Shown here: one piece after another, positions 46,426-56,731 of the stretch
Position numbering within the stretch: the first letter of the stretch is position 1
Layout of the letters: each line of letters begins with the position of its first letter
Assembly: GCA_041391485.1 (NCBI GenBank)
Contig: JAWKNY010000002.1
Coordinates: 193,262 to 257,261, forward strand
DNA: 64,000 nt
Origin: JACKAF01 sp041391485
Lineage (GTDB): Bacteria > Bdellovibrionota > FAC87 > UBA2466 > JACKAF01
Direction of reading: 5' to 3'
Notes under the pieces: model-generated
The model's database searches: none
What the model was told of the DNA's origin: nothing
Seen by the model: the letters and a program-made list of their open reading frames with translations, nothing else
Program-made: the position numbers and the translations under genes

Positions 46426-48026
46426 ATGCGAACTAAAGGTACTTTCCACTTTCGATCTCTTTTGGCGGCAGGACCTTTGGTCGCTTTCTTGTTTTCAGTC
46501 GCGTGCTTTTCCGCGCAAAAGCCCCGCCCCTCAAGTGCTGAACTGGGGCAATGGGACTGAAGTTCAGGATTTAGATCACATCGTCTCAGGCGTTCCCGAA
46601 CACCATATTATCAGCGAACTCTTCGAGGTTTGGTCACGGTACACCCGAGACACTGGAGCCGCTCCGGCTCAAGCGGAGTCCTGGACAATTTCCAAGGACG
46701 GTAAAATTTACACATTCAAAATTCGCAAGGACGCGAAGTGGACCAATGGTGAGCGTCACAGCAAACGATTTTGTTTATTCCTGGAGACGCCTCGTCGATC
46801 CCAAAACAGCGGCGAAGTACGCTTACCAGAACTACTACATTAAGAACGGCGAGGCCATTAACAAGGGCCAGATAAAGGATCTGAAACAGCTGGGCGTAAA
46901 GGCGGTAGACGCCAACACGCTGCAGGTTGAACTTGCCGCTCCCGCTCCCTTCTTTTTGGGAGTTCTCTACCACTACTCTCTACCCGGTGCACCAAAGACC
47001 GTGGAAAAATTTGGCCAACGTTGGACGCGTCCCGAGAACATGGTATCGAACGGCCCGTTCAAACTGGAAAGCTGGCAGCTAAACAAAGTGCTGACCGCAG
47101 TAAAGAACCCGCTCTACTGGGACGCTGCCAAGGTCCAGCTCTCTAAGGTAAATTACTGGCCGGTAGAAAAGTCCGACACGGAAGAGAAAATGTTCCGCGC
47201 GGGGGAGCTGCATGTAACCAACGAGATCCCTCTGCCCAAGATTCCTTTTGGCAGAAGAGCAAGAAGGCGGTCTACCAACAGCACCCTTATCTCGGGACCT
47301 ATTATTACCGTTTGAACGTTACCAAGAAGCCGCTTAACGACAAACGCGTTCGGCGAGCCTTGAATTTAACGTTGGATCGCGAAGACATTGTGAAACATGT
47401 CACACGCGCGGGCCAAATTCCGGCGCTCTCTTTCACGCCTCCGGGCACGGGTGGCTTCACGCCTGAAGCGAAGCTACCTCCCAAGGTAACGCCTAAGACA
47501 ATCGCCGAAGCCAAGAAGTTGCTGACTGAAGCGGGCTATCCGGATGGCAAGGGACTGCCTCCGATCGAGATCCTTTACAACACTCTCGAGAGCCACAAGA
47601 CCATCGCCGAAGCGATACAGCAGATGTGGAAGAAGAACTTGGGGATCGGTGAAGCTCTTCAATCAGGAATGGAAGGTTTATCTGGCCACGATGCAGACGC
47701 TGAACTACCAGATCGCGCGTGCCGGATGGATCGGGGATTACAACGATCCGCTCACCTTTCTGGACATGTTCGTTACTAATGGCGGAAACAACGAAACCGG
47801 TTTCTCCAATAAGGAGTACGACAAGCTGATCCGTGACGTGAAACACGAAACCGACCAGGCCAAACGTTTGAAGATGTTCCAACGTTTGGAGGATATCTTG
47901 ATGGAAGAGTTGCCCATCGTTCCGATCTATACGTACACGCGAGTGTACCTAAAGGATCCGAAAGTCTCGGGCTGGTACCCCAACGTGATGGATTACCATC
48001 CGTTGAAATTCGTCAGTCTGAAGTAG
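46426..48026 (+). CDS. oppA: Oligopeptide ABC transporter, substrate-binding lipoprotein OppA, frameshifted
   Basis: ATG 46426 after GGAGG; signal LVAFLFSVACF with a lipobox Cys. The solute-binding fold is conserved over four frames: LNWGNGTEVQDLDHIVSGVP, ISKDGKIYTFKIRKDAKWTNG (family signature), ANDFVYSWRRLVDPKTAAKY, NGPFKLESWQ, RALNLTLDREDIVKHV, MQTLNYQIARAGWIGDYNDP and DILMEELPIVPIY. Breaks are near 46545, 46640, 46750, 47250 and 47655. It binds peptides in the periplasm for the OppBCDF transporter encoded directly downstream, 30 bases away. Confidence 0.93.
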
Positions 48027-48055
48027 ACACAACTCAAATTTAGGGGGCAAAAGAC

Positions 48056-48976
48056 ATGGGGCTGGGTTACTTAATCAAACGTGTGCTTACTATGGTGCCG
48101 GTGTTTTTTGCCGTCGTCACCCTAGTCTTCTTCACCATACGATTCGCGCCCGGCGGACCGTTCGATGAGGAACGTCGCGTACCGCCAGAGATTCTAGAAA
48201 ACTTGAACAAGAAGTACCATCTGGATGAGCCGCTCTATCAGCAGTATTTCAGATACCTCGGTGCACTGGCGCACTTTGATCTGGGTCCTTCTTTCAAGCA
48301 CTCTAACCGTACGGTGAACGAAATCATCGCCGAAGCCTTCCCCATTTCCTTCGAGCTAGGAAGTTACGCTCTGCTCTGGGCACTGCTCATTGGCTTGGCT
48401 GCCGGCGGGCTCGCAGCGTTTAAGCCCAATTCATTGTTTGATTACGTTCCGATGTCTATTTCAATCGCCGGCATTTGTTTGCCGACCTTCGTCATTGGTC
48501 CACTCGCCATTTTGTTTTTTGGGTTGTGGATGGAGTGGCTGCCTGTAGCGGGCTGGGATGAGTGGCCAAGCAAAATCCTTCCTTCTCTTACATTAGGATT
48601 TGCTTACGCGGCCTATGTGTCGCGCCTCACGAGAGGGGGGCTCATGGAGATCCGTAATCAGGACTTCATTCGCACCGCGCGCGCAAAAGGACTGAAGGAA
48701 AGTACCATTTTGATCAAGCATTCTTTACGAGGAGGACTGCTTCCGGTCGTTTCTTACTTGGGGCCTGCTTTTGCGGGACTGCTGTCCGGCGCGCTCGTGA
48801 CAGAAACCATCTTTAATATTCCGGGACTGGGACGTTTCTTCATACAGAGCGCGTTGAATCGAGATTACACCGTAGTCATGGGCACGGCGCTTCTCTATTT
48901 CACCTTGATCTTTGTTTGCAACTTCATCGTCGACGTCCTTTACGTTGTCTTAGATCCACGGGTGCGATATGAGTAA
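48056..48976 (+). CDS. oppB: Oligopeptide ABC transporter permease OppB
   Basis: 306 residues, intact, six membrane helices. Marks of the first opp permease: N-terminal YLIKRVLTMVPVFFAVVTLV, the RFAPGGPFDEERRVPPEI loop, and the EAA-type cytoplasmic loop RTARAKGLKESTILIKHSLR. It pairs with OppC to form the peptide channel. AGGGGG lies 8 bases before ATG 48056. Its last codons overlap oppC by 8 bases. Confidence 0.96.
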   Translation: MGLGYLIKRVLTMVPVFFAVVTLVFFTIRFAPGGPFDEERRVPPEILENLNKKYHLDEPLYQQYFRYLGALAHFDLGPSFKHSNRTVNEIIAEAFPISFELGSYALLWALLIGLAAGGLAAFKPNSLFDYVPMSISIAGICLPTFVIGPLAILFFGLWMEWLPVAGWDEWPSKILPSLTLGFAYAAYVSRLTRGGLMEIRNQDFIRTARAKGLKESTILIKHSLRGGLLPVVSYLGPAFAGLLSGALVTETIFNIPGLGRFFIQSALNRDYTVVMGTALLYFTLIFVCNFIVDVLYVVLDPRVRYE

Positions 48977-49889
48977 TACCTTAGCAACTACTATGACCGG
49001 CACCGATCTCAGCATAGACACGAACCTCAAAGAAGACACGGGGGGCGTGAGTCTATGGAAAGATGCCTTCCGTCGACTGCTTAAGAACAAGATGGCTGTC
49101 ATCGGTGGCACCTTTCTGCTGCTGGAAATCCTGTTAGCGATAGCGACTCCGTGGATCGCTCCCTACGATTTCGAAGCTCAGAATTTGGAACTTTGGGTGG
49201 AAGCCCCATCGATGGCCCATTGGTTCGGTACCGATACTCTAGGGCGCGATCTTTTCACTCGCGTCCTTTATGGCGGCCGTATTTCGCTGATGGTGGGAAT
49301 TTTGGCTTCGCTAGTGAGCGTGGTCATTGGAGTGACCTATGGCGCTATCTCCGGATACCTCGGTGGCCGCGTCGATAGCTTCATGATGCGCATTGTAGAT
49401 GTTCTCTACGCCCTGCCATTCATCTTTCTCGTCATCATTCTGATGGTGTACTTCGGAAGAAACATCTACCTGCTTTTCGTCGCCTTGGGCATGACGCAGT
49501 GGTTGACGATGGCACGCATTGTCCGCGGACAGGTAATCTCCTTAAAGGAGAAGGAGTTCGTTCAGGCGGCTACCTCGATGGGAGTTCGTAAGAGCACAAT
49601 CATTTTCAAGCACCTCATCCCGAACTGCTTGGGTCCGGTCATTGTGTTTATGACTCTCACGGTACCGACCGTTATCTTGGAAGAGGCTTTCTTGAGTTTC
49701 TTGGGTCTAGGGGTGCAGGCCCCGATGGCTTCCTGGGGAACGCTGATCTCTAACGGCGTAGAAGTGATGGAGATCCGATCCACGGTACTTCTATTCCCCG
49801 CCATGGCTTTGGGTTTGACTCTCTTTTCACTCAACTTTCTGGGAGACGGACTAAGAGACGCCTTGGATCCCAAAGGAGCGAAAGACTAA
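48969..49889 (+). CDS. oppC: Oligopeptide ABC transporter permease OppC
   Basis: 306 residues, intact. FRRLLKNKMAVIGGTFLLLE opens the first helix; HWFGTDTLGRDLFTRVLYGG is the conserved motif of the second opp permease, and the EAA loop is EFVQAATSMGVRKSTIIFKH. The start overlaps oppB (8 bases) and its TAA shares a base with the oppD ATG, so the four inner-membrane genes are translationally coupled. Confidence 0.96.
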   Translation: MSNTLATTMTGTDLSIDTNLKEDTGGVSLWKDAFRRLLKNKMAVIGGTFLLLEILLAIATPWIAPYDFEAQNLELWVEAPSMAHWFGTDTLGRDLFTRVLYGGRISLMVGILASLVSVVIGVTYGAISGYLGGRVDSFMMRIVDVLYALPFIFLVIILMVYFGRNIYLLFVALGMTQWLTMARIVRGQVISLKEKEFVQAATSMGVRKSTIIFKHLIPNCLGPVIVFMTLTVPTVILEEAFLSFLGLGVQAPMASWGTLISNGVEVMEIRSTVLLFPAMALGLTLFSLNFLGDGLRDALDPKGAKD

Positions 49890-50863
49890 TGGCTCCCATT
49901 TTAGACGTAAGAAATTTGAAGGCACATTTCCATACACGCCGAGGCGTTGTACGTGCCGTGGATGGCATCGGGTTCAGCCTGGAAAAAGGTGAAACCCTGG
50001 GCATCGTAGGAGAGAGCGGAAGCGGGAAGTCGGTGACGCAGCTTAGTATTCTTGGCTTGCTCCCAAGTCCCCCCTTAAAGATAGAGTCCGGTCAGGCCTT
50101 GTTTGGCGGGATGGACTTGCTCCAGGCGAGCCCGTCTCAACTTCGCGCCGTTCGCGGAAACAAAATCAGTATGATCTTTCAAGAGCCCATGACCTCTCTC
50201 AACCCTTACTTAAAGGTGGGGACCCAGCTCGTGGAACCTCTCGTCCAGCACCGAAATCTAAAGAAGAAAGAGGCCTGGGCGAAGGCCGTCGTTTCTCTGG
50301 AAAAGGTCGGCATTGCGGACGCCGAATCAGCGATGAACTCATACCCGCACGAATTCTCAGGTGGGATGCGCCAAAGGGTGATGATCGCGATGGCGCTTAC
50401 GACTGATCCCGAGCTGTTGATCGCCGATGAGCCGACGACCGCCTTGGATGTGACCGTTCAAGCGCAGATTCTCGACTTGCTGAAGTCGCTTCAAAAAGAG
50501 ACCGGCATGGCAATCATCCTCATCACCCACGACCTGGGCGTGGTGGCGGGCATGGCGGATCGAGTCCTTGTCATGTACGCCGGGAAGGCTTTTGAGTACG
50601 GCACCACGGAGGATATTTTTTACCGTTCGCAACACCCTTACACTTCCGCTTTGCTGCGTTCCACGCCGCGTTTGGATACAGAGGTAGGGTCCCTTCCTCC
50701 CATCGGAGGATCCCCACCAGATCTGATGCGGCTAACAGGAGGCTGCCCCTTCTATGAGCGTTGCGGGCATCGAATGGACGACTGCAAGGAGATCTTCCCG
50801 GAGGTCAAAACCTTCGCTGAAACCCACCGATCCTATTGCCACCTAAAGGAGTTGCCTCAATGA
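49889..50863 (+). CDS. oppD: Oligopeptide ABC transporter ATPase OppD
   Basis: 324 residues, intact. Walker A GIVGESGSGKSVTQLS, Q-loop IFQEPMTSLNP, signature EFSGGMRQRVMIAMAL, Walker B LLIADEPTTALDVTVQAQIL and switch ITHDLGVVAG. The C-terminal oligopeptide/dipeptide domain has GCPFYERCGHRMDDC with Cys residues that in related transporters hold an iron-sulfur cluster. Overlaps oppF by an ATGA. Confidence 0.96.
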   Translation: MAPILDVRNLKAHFHTRRGVVRAVDGIGFSLEKGETLGIVGESGSGKSVTQLSILGLLPSPPLKIESGQALFGGMDLLQASPSQLRAVRGNKISMIFQEPMTSLNPYLKVGTQLVEPLVQHRNLKKKEAWAKAVVSLEKVGIADAESAMNSYPHEFSGGMRQRVMIAMALTTDPELLIADEPTTALDVTVQAQILDLLKSLQKETGMAIILITHDLGVVAGMADRVLVMYAGKAFEYGTTEDIFYRSQHPYTSALLRSTPRLDTEVGSLPPIGGSPPDLMRLTGGCPFYERCGHRMDDCKEIFPEVKTFAETHRSYCHLKELPQ

Positions 50864-51842
50864 ACGAAACAGTTCTGTCCGTACAAGGTTTGAAAGTCCA
50901 CTACCCTGTCCGCAAGGGTTTTCTAAACTTTGCGAAACGGCGTTACCTGAAAGCGGTGGATGGCGTTACGATCGAACTCGCCAAAGGCGAGACTCTGGGA
51001 CTCGTCGGGGAATCCGGTTGCGGAAAGAGCTCACTCGGTAGAGCCATCATTCGCCTGAATAAGCCCACGGCAGGACATATTCAGATTAACGGGATAGACT
51101 TTCTGGCCCTCAAAGGGGAAAAGCTTCGCCGCGCACGTACAGATATTCAGATGATCTTCCAAGATCCCTATGGATCTCTGGATCCGAGAATGACGGTAAA
51201 TGAAATTTTGAGTGAGCCTCTGCAAGCCCATCTCAAACTCAGCCGAAAAGAGATGGATCTACGCATCCGCCAGGCTCTGGCCCGCGTGAGCCTCCGTGAT
51301 CGCGCGCTCAAAAAATACCCGCATGAGTTTTCTGGGGGGCAGCGCCAGCGTATCGCCATTGCACGAGCACTGGTTCTCGAACCGAAGATTCTTATCGCCG
51401 ACGAACCGGTTTCGTCTTTGGATGTGTCTGTCCAGGCTGAGATTCTAAATCTTCTCAAGGAGATGGCGACGATCTGGGACTTTCCATGATTTTTATTGCA
51501 CAACTGGTGGTTAAGCACATCTCCGACAGGATTGCTGTCATGTACCTGGGCAAGCATCGTCGAGATTGGGATCGGCAATCGCTTTACCAGTCTCCGAAGC
51601 ACCCGCATACCCAGGCCCTGGTTTCGGCGGTACCCATTCCGGATCCCGCCAACCATTTATGCCAAAGGATCGCCGTCACCGGAGAACTCCCGTCGCCGAT
51701 GAACCCACCTCAAGGCTGTGCTTTTAATACGCGCTGTCCCTTGGCGGTAGATAAGTGCCAAGCGCAAGCACCCAGCCCGGAGACTTTGAAAACGGGCGAT
51801 GGGTTTCTCTGTTTTGAAGTGGACACCCAAGAAAGCGGCTAA
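50860..51842 (+). CDS. oppF: Oligopeptide ABC transporter ATPase OppF, frameshifted
   Basis: From ATG 50860 the first frame covers Walker A (LVGESGCGKSSLGRAII), IFQDPYGSLDPRM, signature EFSGGQRQRIAIARAL and Walker B ILIADEPVSSLDVS. At about 51475 the frame is lost and the second frame continues with SMIFIAQLVVKHISDRIAVM and the C-terminal GCAFNTRCPLAVDKCQAQ to 51842; a further break near 51555 is likely (the expected KIVEIG is missing). The last gene of oppABCDF; a 230-bp gap follows before the next gene. Confidence 0.93.
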
Positions 51843-52072
51843 TTAGAGCCGTGCGGGAGGGTGGCCGAAAATCTACATCCAATGTTTCCTGAGGAAAAAC
51901 TTTGAGATTGTAAAACCCCGCGGTTCTTCCGCCGCTACGCCCACCTGGGCTGCGCTGTCAAAAAATGTCAGTTCTGTCTAACGGTATCCGGCTACGAACT
52001 TTTCGAAACGGCACAAAGAATAAAGCCTGGACAGTGGCGCTGCTCTTGCATCCTTGGTTGGCGCGAGAGTGG

Positions 52073-53464
52073 ATGATGCTGTTTTTAAAATTACAATGGA
52101 TCGCATGTTTACTGGCAGTTTGCATGACGACGGGAAGTGCGCACGCTAAGGAGCCTTTCAGCTTCCGGGATCTGAAGGCGCAAATTGAGAAATCCGGGTG
52201 CCAATACGGTGGATGAGTTTCTGCAGAGTTTGGGGGAATACTCGCATTTTTTATCCGGTCCCGCTTTTGCCTACTCCGGAGAAAGCAGACAAGGCCCGGA
52301 CGTCTCTGAGGAGTATCCCAGAATTATCATGTATAGAGGCAACACCATCATCGCCATCACCGGAAAACCCGTCGAGAAGGGCGGACACGAGGAGCTTTTT
52401 CAGGGAATCGAGGTCATCGAGTTTAATCCCTCGCGGAATGCCTTCGAATTCCACCACGTGGACTTCACCAAGAAAGGCCCAAAGTGTTTGAAAGCAATCC
52501 GGAATCCTGCCGCAATTGCCACGGTGAAAACCCCCGTCCGATTTGGGCGACTTACGCGCACGTTGGCCCGGTTTTTTTGGATCTAGAGATTGATATCGTC
52601 GATCGGAACGTTCCTAAGGAGCAAAAGGCCTGGCGTGAATTTTTAAAGGGAAACGGCCAAAAAGGACGCTACCGTCATTTCAACAAGGACATCCTTTACG
52701 ATAACGATGCGAGGATACTTTCCGGCATCAGGACTAACCGCAATTTCAACAACTTTCTCACCTACAGGAATGAGCAACGTATCACCGGGTTTCTCACCGA
52801 TCCGGGAATCGGCGATTACCGTTACGCCGTTGCGGGTGCCATCATGAATTGTCCCGACTACGAGCACTTCTACCCGGCGGCGCTGCTTTTAGCCCACGAG
52901 CAACGACTGGGTAAGACGCTTGACTCGCTTTATGAAGATACGGTCAAACATCCGAAAAAGAGTGAACGCTAAGAAGGAAAGGTTTATTGAACTCGACCGG
53001 AGCCGACGATGTTCGGCCTTTCACAGTTTTGACCTCCCCGGTGGGGAGATAGACGCCATCGGACAATCGCCCGATCATCTGCACGCGGTGGCGAAGCTTC
53101 GCTTCGCACTCGACGGACAGGAGCGCAGTCCAGTGCCCCCGGTAGCGGAGTGGAGCCTGGATTTCTCTCTCCAGGCAGGCACACCGGGAGCTTCATCCTG
53201 TCCCAATTGTATTTTAGTTCAGATCGCAATGACTGTAAGGACCTTGTCGCCAAATGGCGCGAGCAGGACACTTCGCTTGCAAAGATTCTCGGTCAAGGCT
53301 CAGGCCTTGAACGCTACTACAAAGAGACCGATCTGCAAGGCCAAGTCAGACTGCTCTGCGATATCTTGTCCGACCTGAGCGTGAAAGCTCTGACAAACGT
53401 TTCCACGGAATCTGCGCGCGGAAAAACCGGCACCGGCAAGGGCGAACAGGACAAACATAACTAA
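52073..53464 (+). CDS. Exported hypothetical protein with CxxCH haem-type motif, frameshifted
   Basis: ATG 52073 begins a signal peptide (MMLFLKLQWIACLLAVCMTTGSAHA). Four frames are needed up to 53464, with breaks near 52200, 52480, 52960 and 53155-53200. The middle contains ESCRNCHGENPRPIWATYAH, a covalent haem-binding CxxCH followed by PRP, and later FHSFDLPGGE and ILSQLYFSSDRNDC. I recall similar CxxCHG-PRP-type exported proteins, often in several copies, in Bdellovibrio-like genomes, but know no function. Single haem, periplasmic, is the inference; the total about 460 residues is far longer than a simple cytochrome. Confidence 0.6.
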
Positions 53465-53572
53465 ATGTCGCGATCGGCAGCGCGTGATGGAAGATACGCG
53501 AATGGCTTTTCCTGAGGAAATGGATCGCAACCACCACCTCAAGTTGGGAACACCCCTATCAACACAAAAGTT

Positions 53573-53605
53573 ATCCACAGCTTTGTGCCAAAAGGAACGT
53601 TGTAC
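53573..53605 (-). repeat. 33-bp dispersed element, copy 1 (abuts a stop codon)
   Basis: Read on the minus strand it begins directly after the TAA of the gene 53606-54064: GTAC, one variable base, then 28 bases identical to those at 62347-62374. On the plus strand the exact part starts ATCCACAG and ends GGAACGT. A TTATCCACA nonamer (DnaA-box consensus) overlaps its edge in this copy only. Confidence 0.9.
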
Positions 53606-54064
53606 TTAGTATCGTGCGGCGGACAGGATCTTCCAGCTCGCGAGCTGCGGGGTGGATAAAGAGAAGATGACCTCGGATTCCACTTTCAGTTCCGGATCGA
53701 TAACGGCCGCCCCGTAGCGAACCGTTTGTTTCAGTGACTGCACGAGTTCAAAAAATGCCGCTATGGCTTCCTTGCTGAACACCCACCGCGCCTGAGGGGT
53801 CGTTTGGATCCGGATGGCCACTGTGTGGTGTGAGAGCGATTCAAAGCGGATGGTGTGGGTCTCGCGATTGAATTTGAGTTCTTGGTTCAACAGTGCGACC
53901 AGACGATCGGTTTTGTTGAACTGGATACCCTTTTCGTGCCGACATAGTTGATGACAAAGGTATTGTTCGTTCATTTGACGACAGAAATTCGAATCCGTGT
54001 CTGAAGCGACGGCCGGTAAACAAAAAACTAATATAGAAAGAATGGTCTTAAAAGCGATCTTCAT
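53606..54064 (-). CDS. Exported hypothetical protein (152 aa)
   Basis: ATG 54064 lies inside the last codons of the upstream gene (16-base overlap). Signal peptide MKIAFKTILSILVFCLPAVA, then a mature domain with CRQMNEQYLCHQLCRHEKG (four Cys/His in the first 30 residues) and alternating strands: ETHTIRFESLSHHTVAIRIQ, ARWVFSKEAIAAFFELVQSL, VESEVIFSLSTPQLASWKIL. No family recognised. Followed at once by the 33-bp element. Confidence 0.65.
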   Translation of the reverse strand: MKIAFKTILSILVFCLPAVASDTDSNFCRQMNEQYLCHQLCRHEKGIQFNKTDRLVALLNQELKFNRETHTIRFESLSHHTVAIRIQTTPQARWVFSKEAIAAFFELVQSLKQTVRYGAAVIDPELKVESEVIFSLSTPQLASWKILSAARY

Positions 54065-55472
54065 ACGTATCTCCGTCGGAAGTCTTGTGATTGAAAGTCA
54101 AACGAAAGCGGCGAAAGGCGAGCACAAGGCCGCCCATGAGAAGGGTAAGGAATATAAAAGGAAAAAATGCTCGCATTGCGGTCGGCAGTTGTCGCGCCCA
54201 CCTGAAATCGGTTCCGAGTAGGTAGGTGTTTTGGCGTTCACCGGGCAAACCCTTCACGGCCGCAAAATCGTCGCCGTTCTCGGCGGTATCTTCTCGCACG
54301 CCGTTTCCTGTCCGGGTACCGACGTCCCCGGGTCCGAACTTATCTACAATTCCACTGAGACCTCGTCTTAGAACGCGGAACCCGCGCCCCACTAGTGTCA
54401 GGCCGCCGGTCTCTTCGTCGGCAAGAGCTGGTCCCTCGCCCTCAGCCGGAAACAACTCTTCCGGTGATTTTTCTTTGCTCTGATCGGCGGCCTTACGAAG
54501 GTTTTCATCCAACTGAGCGAGTAAATCGAGAAAACCGGAGCCGTCCTCCTCCACTGCCCCACCGACTGCACCCGTTGATTGGGTGGAAGGCGAGTCCACT
54601 CGGAGGCTGTCATTTTCGTCTTCTCTGTTCTCTAAATCGGATTCCACACTTTCGTTGATGCCTATGGTAGTCGTAGGTGCTGTGGCAGCAGGGGGCACTT
54701 GTCCGGCGACTACGTTAGTGTTTGTATTGGTAACGGTATTTTGGATACTGACGGCCGGTCCGAGCTGATCGAGCTTATCTTCAAAAGCGCTTTTTGACCG
54801 ATAGACGACGATGGGTGTTTCGTCTTGCTGTACCGTATACTCTTCGCCGTTATAAAGAATTCGCCCTTGCGTTACATATGGGTTTTCGTTCTGAGTCGGC
54901 GATGTGATTTCGATTGGCTGAGCCTGCGGGACCTGGATGGGTTTCGTCCGGGAAACAATAGGATCACGATTTTGACGCCCCCCCCCATCACCGTTTTTCG
55001 TCGGGTCCGTGTTCACTTTGGCGGCCATCATCAACCGCAGTTTCAGGTATTCTTCCGGACTCATGTTTTTTTCGCGGACCATCTTTTGTAGCTTCGCATC
55101 CAGTTCGTTGATGCGGTTAAGTCCTTGTACGTAATTGCTTCGAGCGCCAGGGTTAAAAATATCCGAGGGCGTATCACCCACGCCCAACAGCGTTCCCGCA
55201 TCTCCGTTAGTTGTCGGAATCGCCCCCGTTCCGCCTTCCGATCCACCCGTGCCCGTGCCTCCGCCGGTGCCGGCTGTGTCACCCGTTAGGGTAGTGGCCT
55301 CGGGGGTTTTGGTTACTTCGGTGGCGGTGGGGTTAGAGTCGTCCCCAAGCTCGTCGCCCGCCGCCGCAACGGTGGGAATACACGCAACGAAAAGTAGGAT
55401 TAGTTGCGCGGCCCCGTATAGGACTAACTGAGGGATGCGAATGCGCTGATGCCGTGTCATGGTGCCTCGCAT
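54048..55472 (-). CDS. Exported low-complexity protein with C-terminal membrane anchor
   Basis: 474 residues. A signal peptide (LVLYGAAQLILLFVACIPTVAAA) is followed by a Thr/Gly-rich region (GDTAGTGGGTGTGGSEGG), a helical stretch INELDAKLQKMVREKNMSPEEYL, a Gln/Pro/Thr-rich middle, an acidic part (ESVESDLENREDENDS, GSGFLDLLAQLDENLRK) and near the end one membrane helix (AFFPFIFLTLLMGGLVLAF) with a basic cytoplasmic tail. GAGG four bases before an internal ATG at 55460 makes that start likelier than 55472. No family recognised; overall layout resembles a stalk or surface-attached protein. Confidence 0.65.
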   Translation of the reverse strand: MRGTMTRHQRIRIPQLVLYGAAQLILLFVACIPTVAAAGDELGDDSNPTATEVTKTPEATTLTGDTAGTGGGTGTGGSEGGTGAIPTTNGDAGTLLGVGDTPSDIFNPGARSNYVQGLNRINELDAKLQKMVREKNMSPEEYLKLRLMMAAKVNTDPTKNGDGGGRQNRDPIVSRTKPIQVPQAQPIEITSPTQNENPYVTQGRILYNGEEYTVQQDETPIVVYRSKSAFEDKLDQLGPAVSIQNTVTNTNTNVVAGQVPPAATAPTTTIGINESVESDLENREDENDSLRVDSPSTQSTGAVGGAVEEDGSGFLDLLAQLDENLRKAADQSKEKSPEELFPAEGEGPALADEETGGLTLVGRGFRVLRRGLSGIVDKFGPGDVGTRTGNGVREDTAENGDDFAAVKGLPGERQNTYLLGTDFRWARQLPTAMRAFFPFIFLTLLMGGLVLAFRRFRLTFNHKTSDGDTYEDRF

Positions 55473-55850
55473 ACGGATCTAGCAATTGTGGTGCCATGAG
55501 GTTCGGCGCAAGTAGTAAATATTTATTAGTTATCTGAGGGGAAGTCTGTGGGAATCGTATACGTAGTGGACGTACTTTTTTGACTATGCAATATCCTATT
55601 GGAATCACTGAGAGGTTTGCTACGCAAAATTTGTTCGGCTGGTTTCGAATGGTAGAAGTTCTGGCCAGGCACCGAGGCCAAACCATAACTAATTATAATA
55701 AAAGAAGATTCTTGTTTGCACGTGTTGCCTCACTTTTTCTTTAATGTATACGGATTGGCTGCTGTTAGGCTTGATATCGCATCGCGTCGGGTGTATGTAT
55801 CAGCACGGTAGATTCAGTAGGATGTAGGTGGTTGCGAGTGGAGAAAGAGT
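55473..55850. other. Non-coding AT-rich region
   Basis: 378 bp between divergent exported-protein genes. AT-rich around 55685-55745 (ATAATAAAAG, TTTTTCTTTAATG), fitting promoters in both directions, but I see no clear -35/-10 pair and no RNA gene. Confidence 0.5.
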
Positions 55851-56579
55851 ATGAAAATGAAGCTTGTTTGGTTGAGCCTGCTTGTAGCCTTATCTGCAAT
55901 GGGTGACGTGTCGGTTAAAGATTGTACGTGGCGACCCACATTCCCCGTCTATCCGGAAACGAAGGTACTCATTGCGTCTACTGGCCCTGATTCAAAGACA
56001 CCAGTTGAGAAGTATGTCCAGCGCCATTGTCTCGGATCTGCTATGTGCACGGTAACTGAAAACGGTAGGGCATCCAAACGCAGCAGATGGATTTCTTGTG
56101 ATTTCGCCGGAGACCGGTGCCCGTCCGCGGACAAGTGTCTTACGGAAGCTGATATCCCAACCGTTTACTTGGACAAAATCGAAAAAGCCAAAGGTGAGCG
56201 CGCGACTAATAATAGCGGTAACGACAGCATTAAGAATATTTCAGGCTGTGTGAATACTGGGACGGTAAAGCCGAAATTTAAGACGCGAAAGGATGCCGGA
56301 AGCGACGTTATTTATGTTAGGAACATGTGCGCCATCGGTGGTACCTGCCGGGTTGCATATAAGGACGGAACGGTAGAGGCAGACCGTTATGTCATCACAA
56401 CGTGCGCGATGAAGGACGGCAAGTGCGATTACACGATGGAAAAGTGCTTTGACGCCGAACCGCACACAATCGATTACGCTGCTATTATTAAGTCTGGTGA
56501 CTATGAAGTGGCTGCAAAGCATAGCGTACCTTCCGCCACTGCAACAGCTTCTACTTCGGCGGCGACGCACAAAAGATAG
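55851..56579 (+). CDS. Exported protein with two tandem six-cysteine domains
   Basis: 242 residues; signal peptide MKMKLVWLSLLVALSAMG. Two copies of a domain of about 85 residues follow (roughly 22-100 and 128-206). Copy 1 has Cys in KDC, RHCLGSAMC, SCDFAGDRC and DKCL; copy 2 has SGC, NMCAIGGTC, TTCAMKDGKC and EKCF. All six Cys align, with similar lengths between them and a shared G-x-x-x-x-x-R-x-x-x-x-C before the fourth. Disulphide-stapled extracellular modules are the inference. The C-terminus is Ala/Ser/Thr-rich (SATATASTSAATHKR). No family recognised. Confidence 0.72.
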   Translation: MKMKLVWLSLLVALSAMGDVSVKDCTWRPTFPVYPETKVLIASTGPDSKTPVEKYVQRHCLGSAMCTVTENGRASKRSRWISCDFAGDRCPSADKCLTEADIPTVYLDKIEKAKGERATNNSGNDSIKNISGCVNTGTVKPKFKTRKDAGSDVIYVRNMCAIGGTCRVAYKDGTVEADRYVITTCAMKDGKCDYTMEKCFDAEPHTIDYAAIIKSGDYEVAAKHSVPSATATASTSAATHKR

Positions 56580-56731
56580 AGCGTTTAGCTATATGGTGTC
56601 GGCCTGGGTTTGTCGGAATCCTGTGATTAGCATCAAGGACGTGGATCGCATCGATGCGGTTGAGCAAATCGAGAACGCCTGATTGAATTCGATTGCTCGA
56701 TGGTAGCGCGCCGATCGGATCAGTTGTGCTT

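Noticed and set aside
46426..48026. Programmed frameshifts in oppA
   Set aside because: Five breaks in different contexts and no slippery heptamer with downstream structure; consistent with the sequencing-error pattern.
53571..53579. TTATCCACA DnaA box as part of a replication origin
   Set aside because: Only one exact box is seen, it is absent from the second copy of the element, and no dnaA or dnaN is near.
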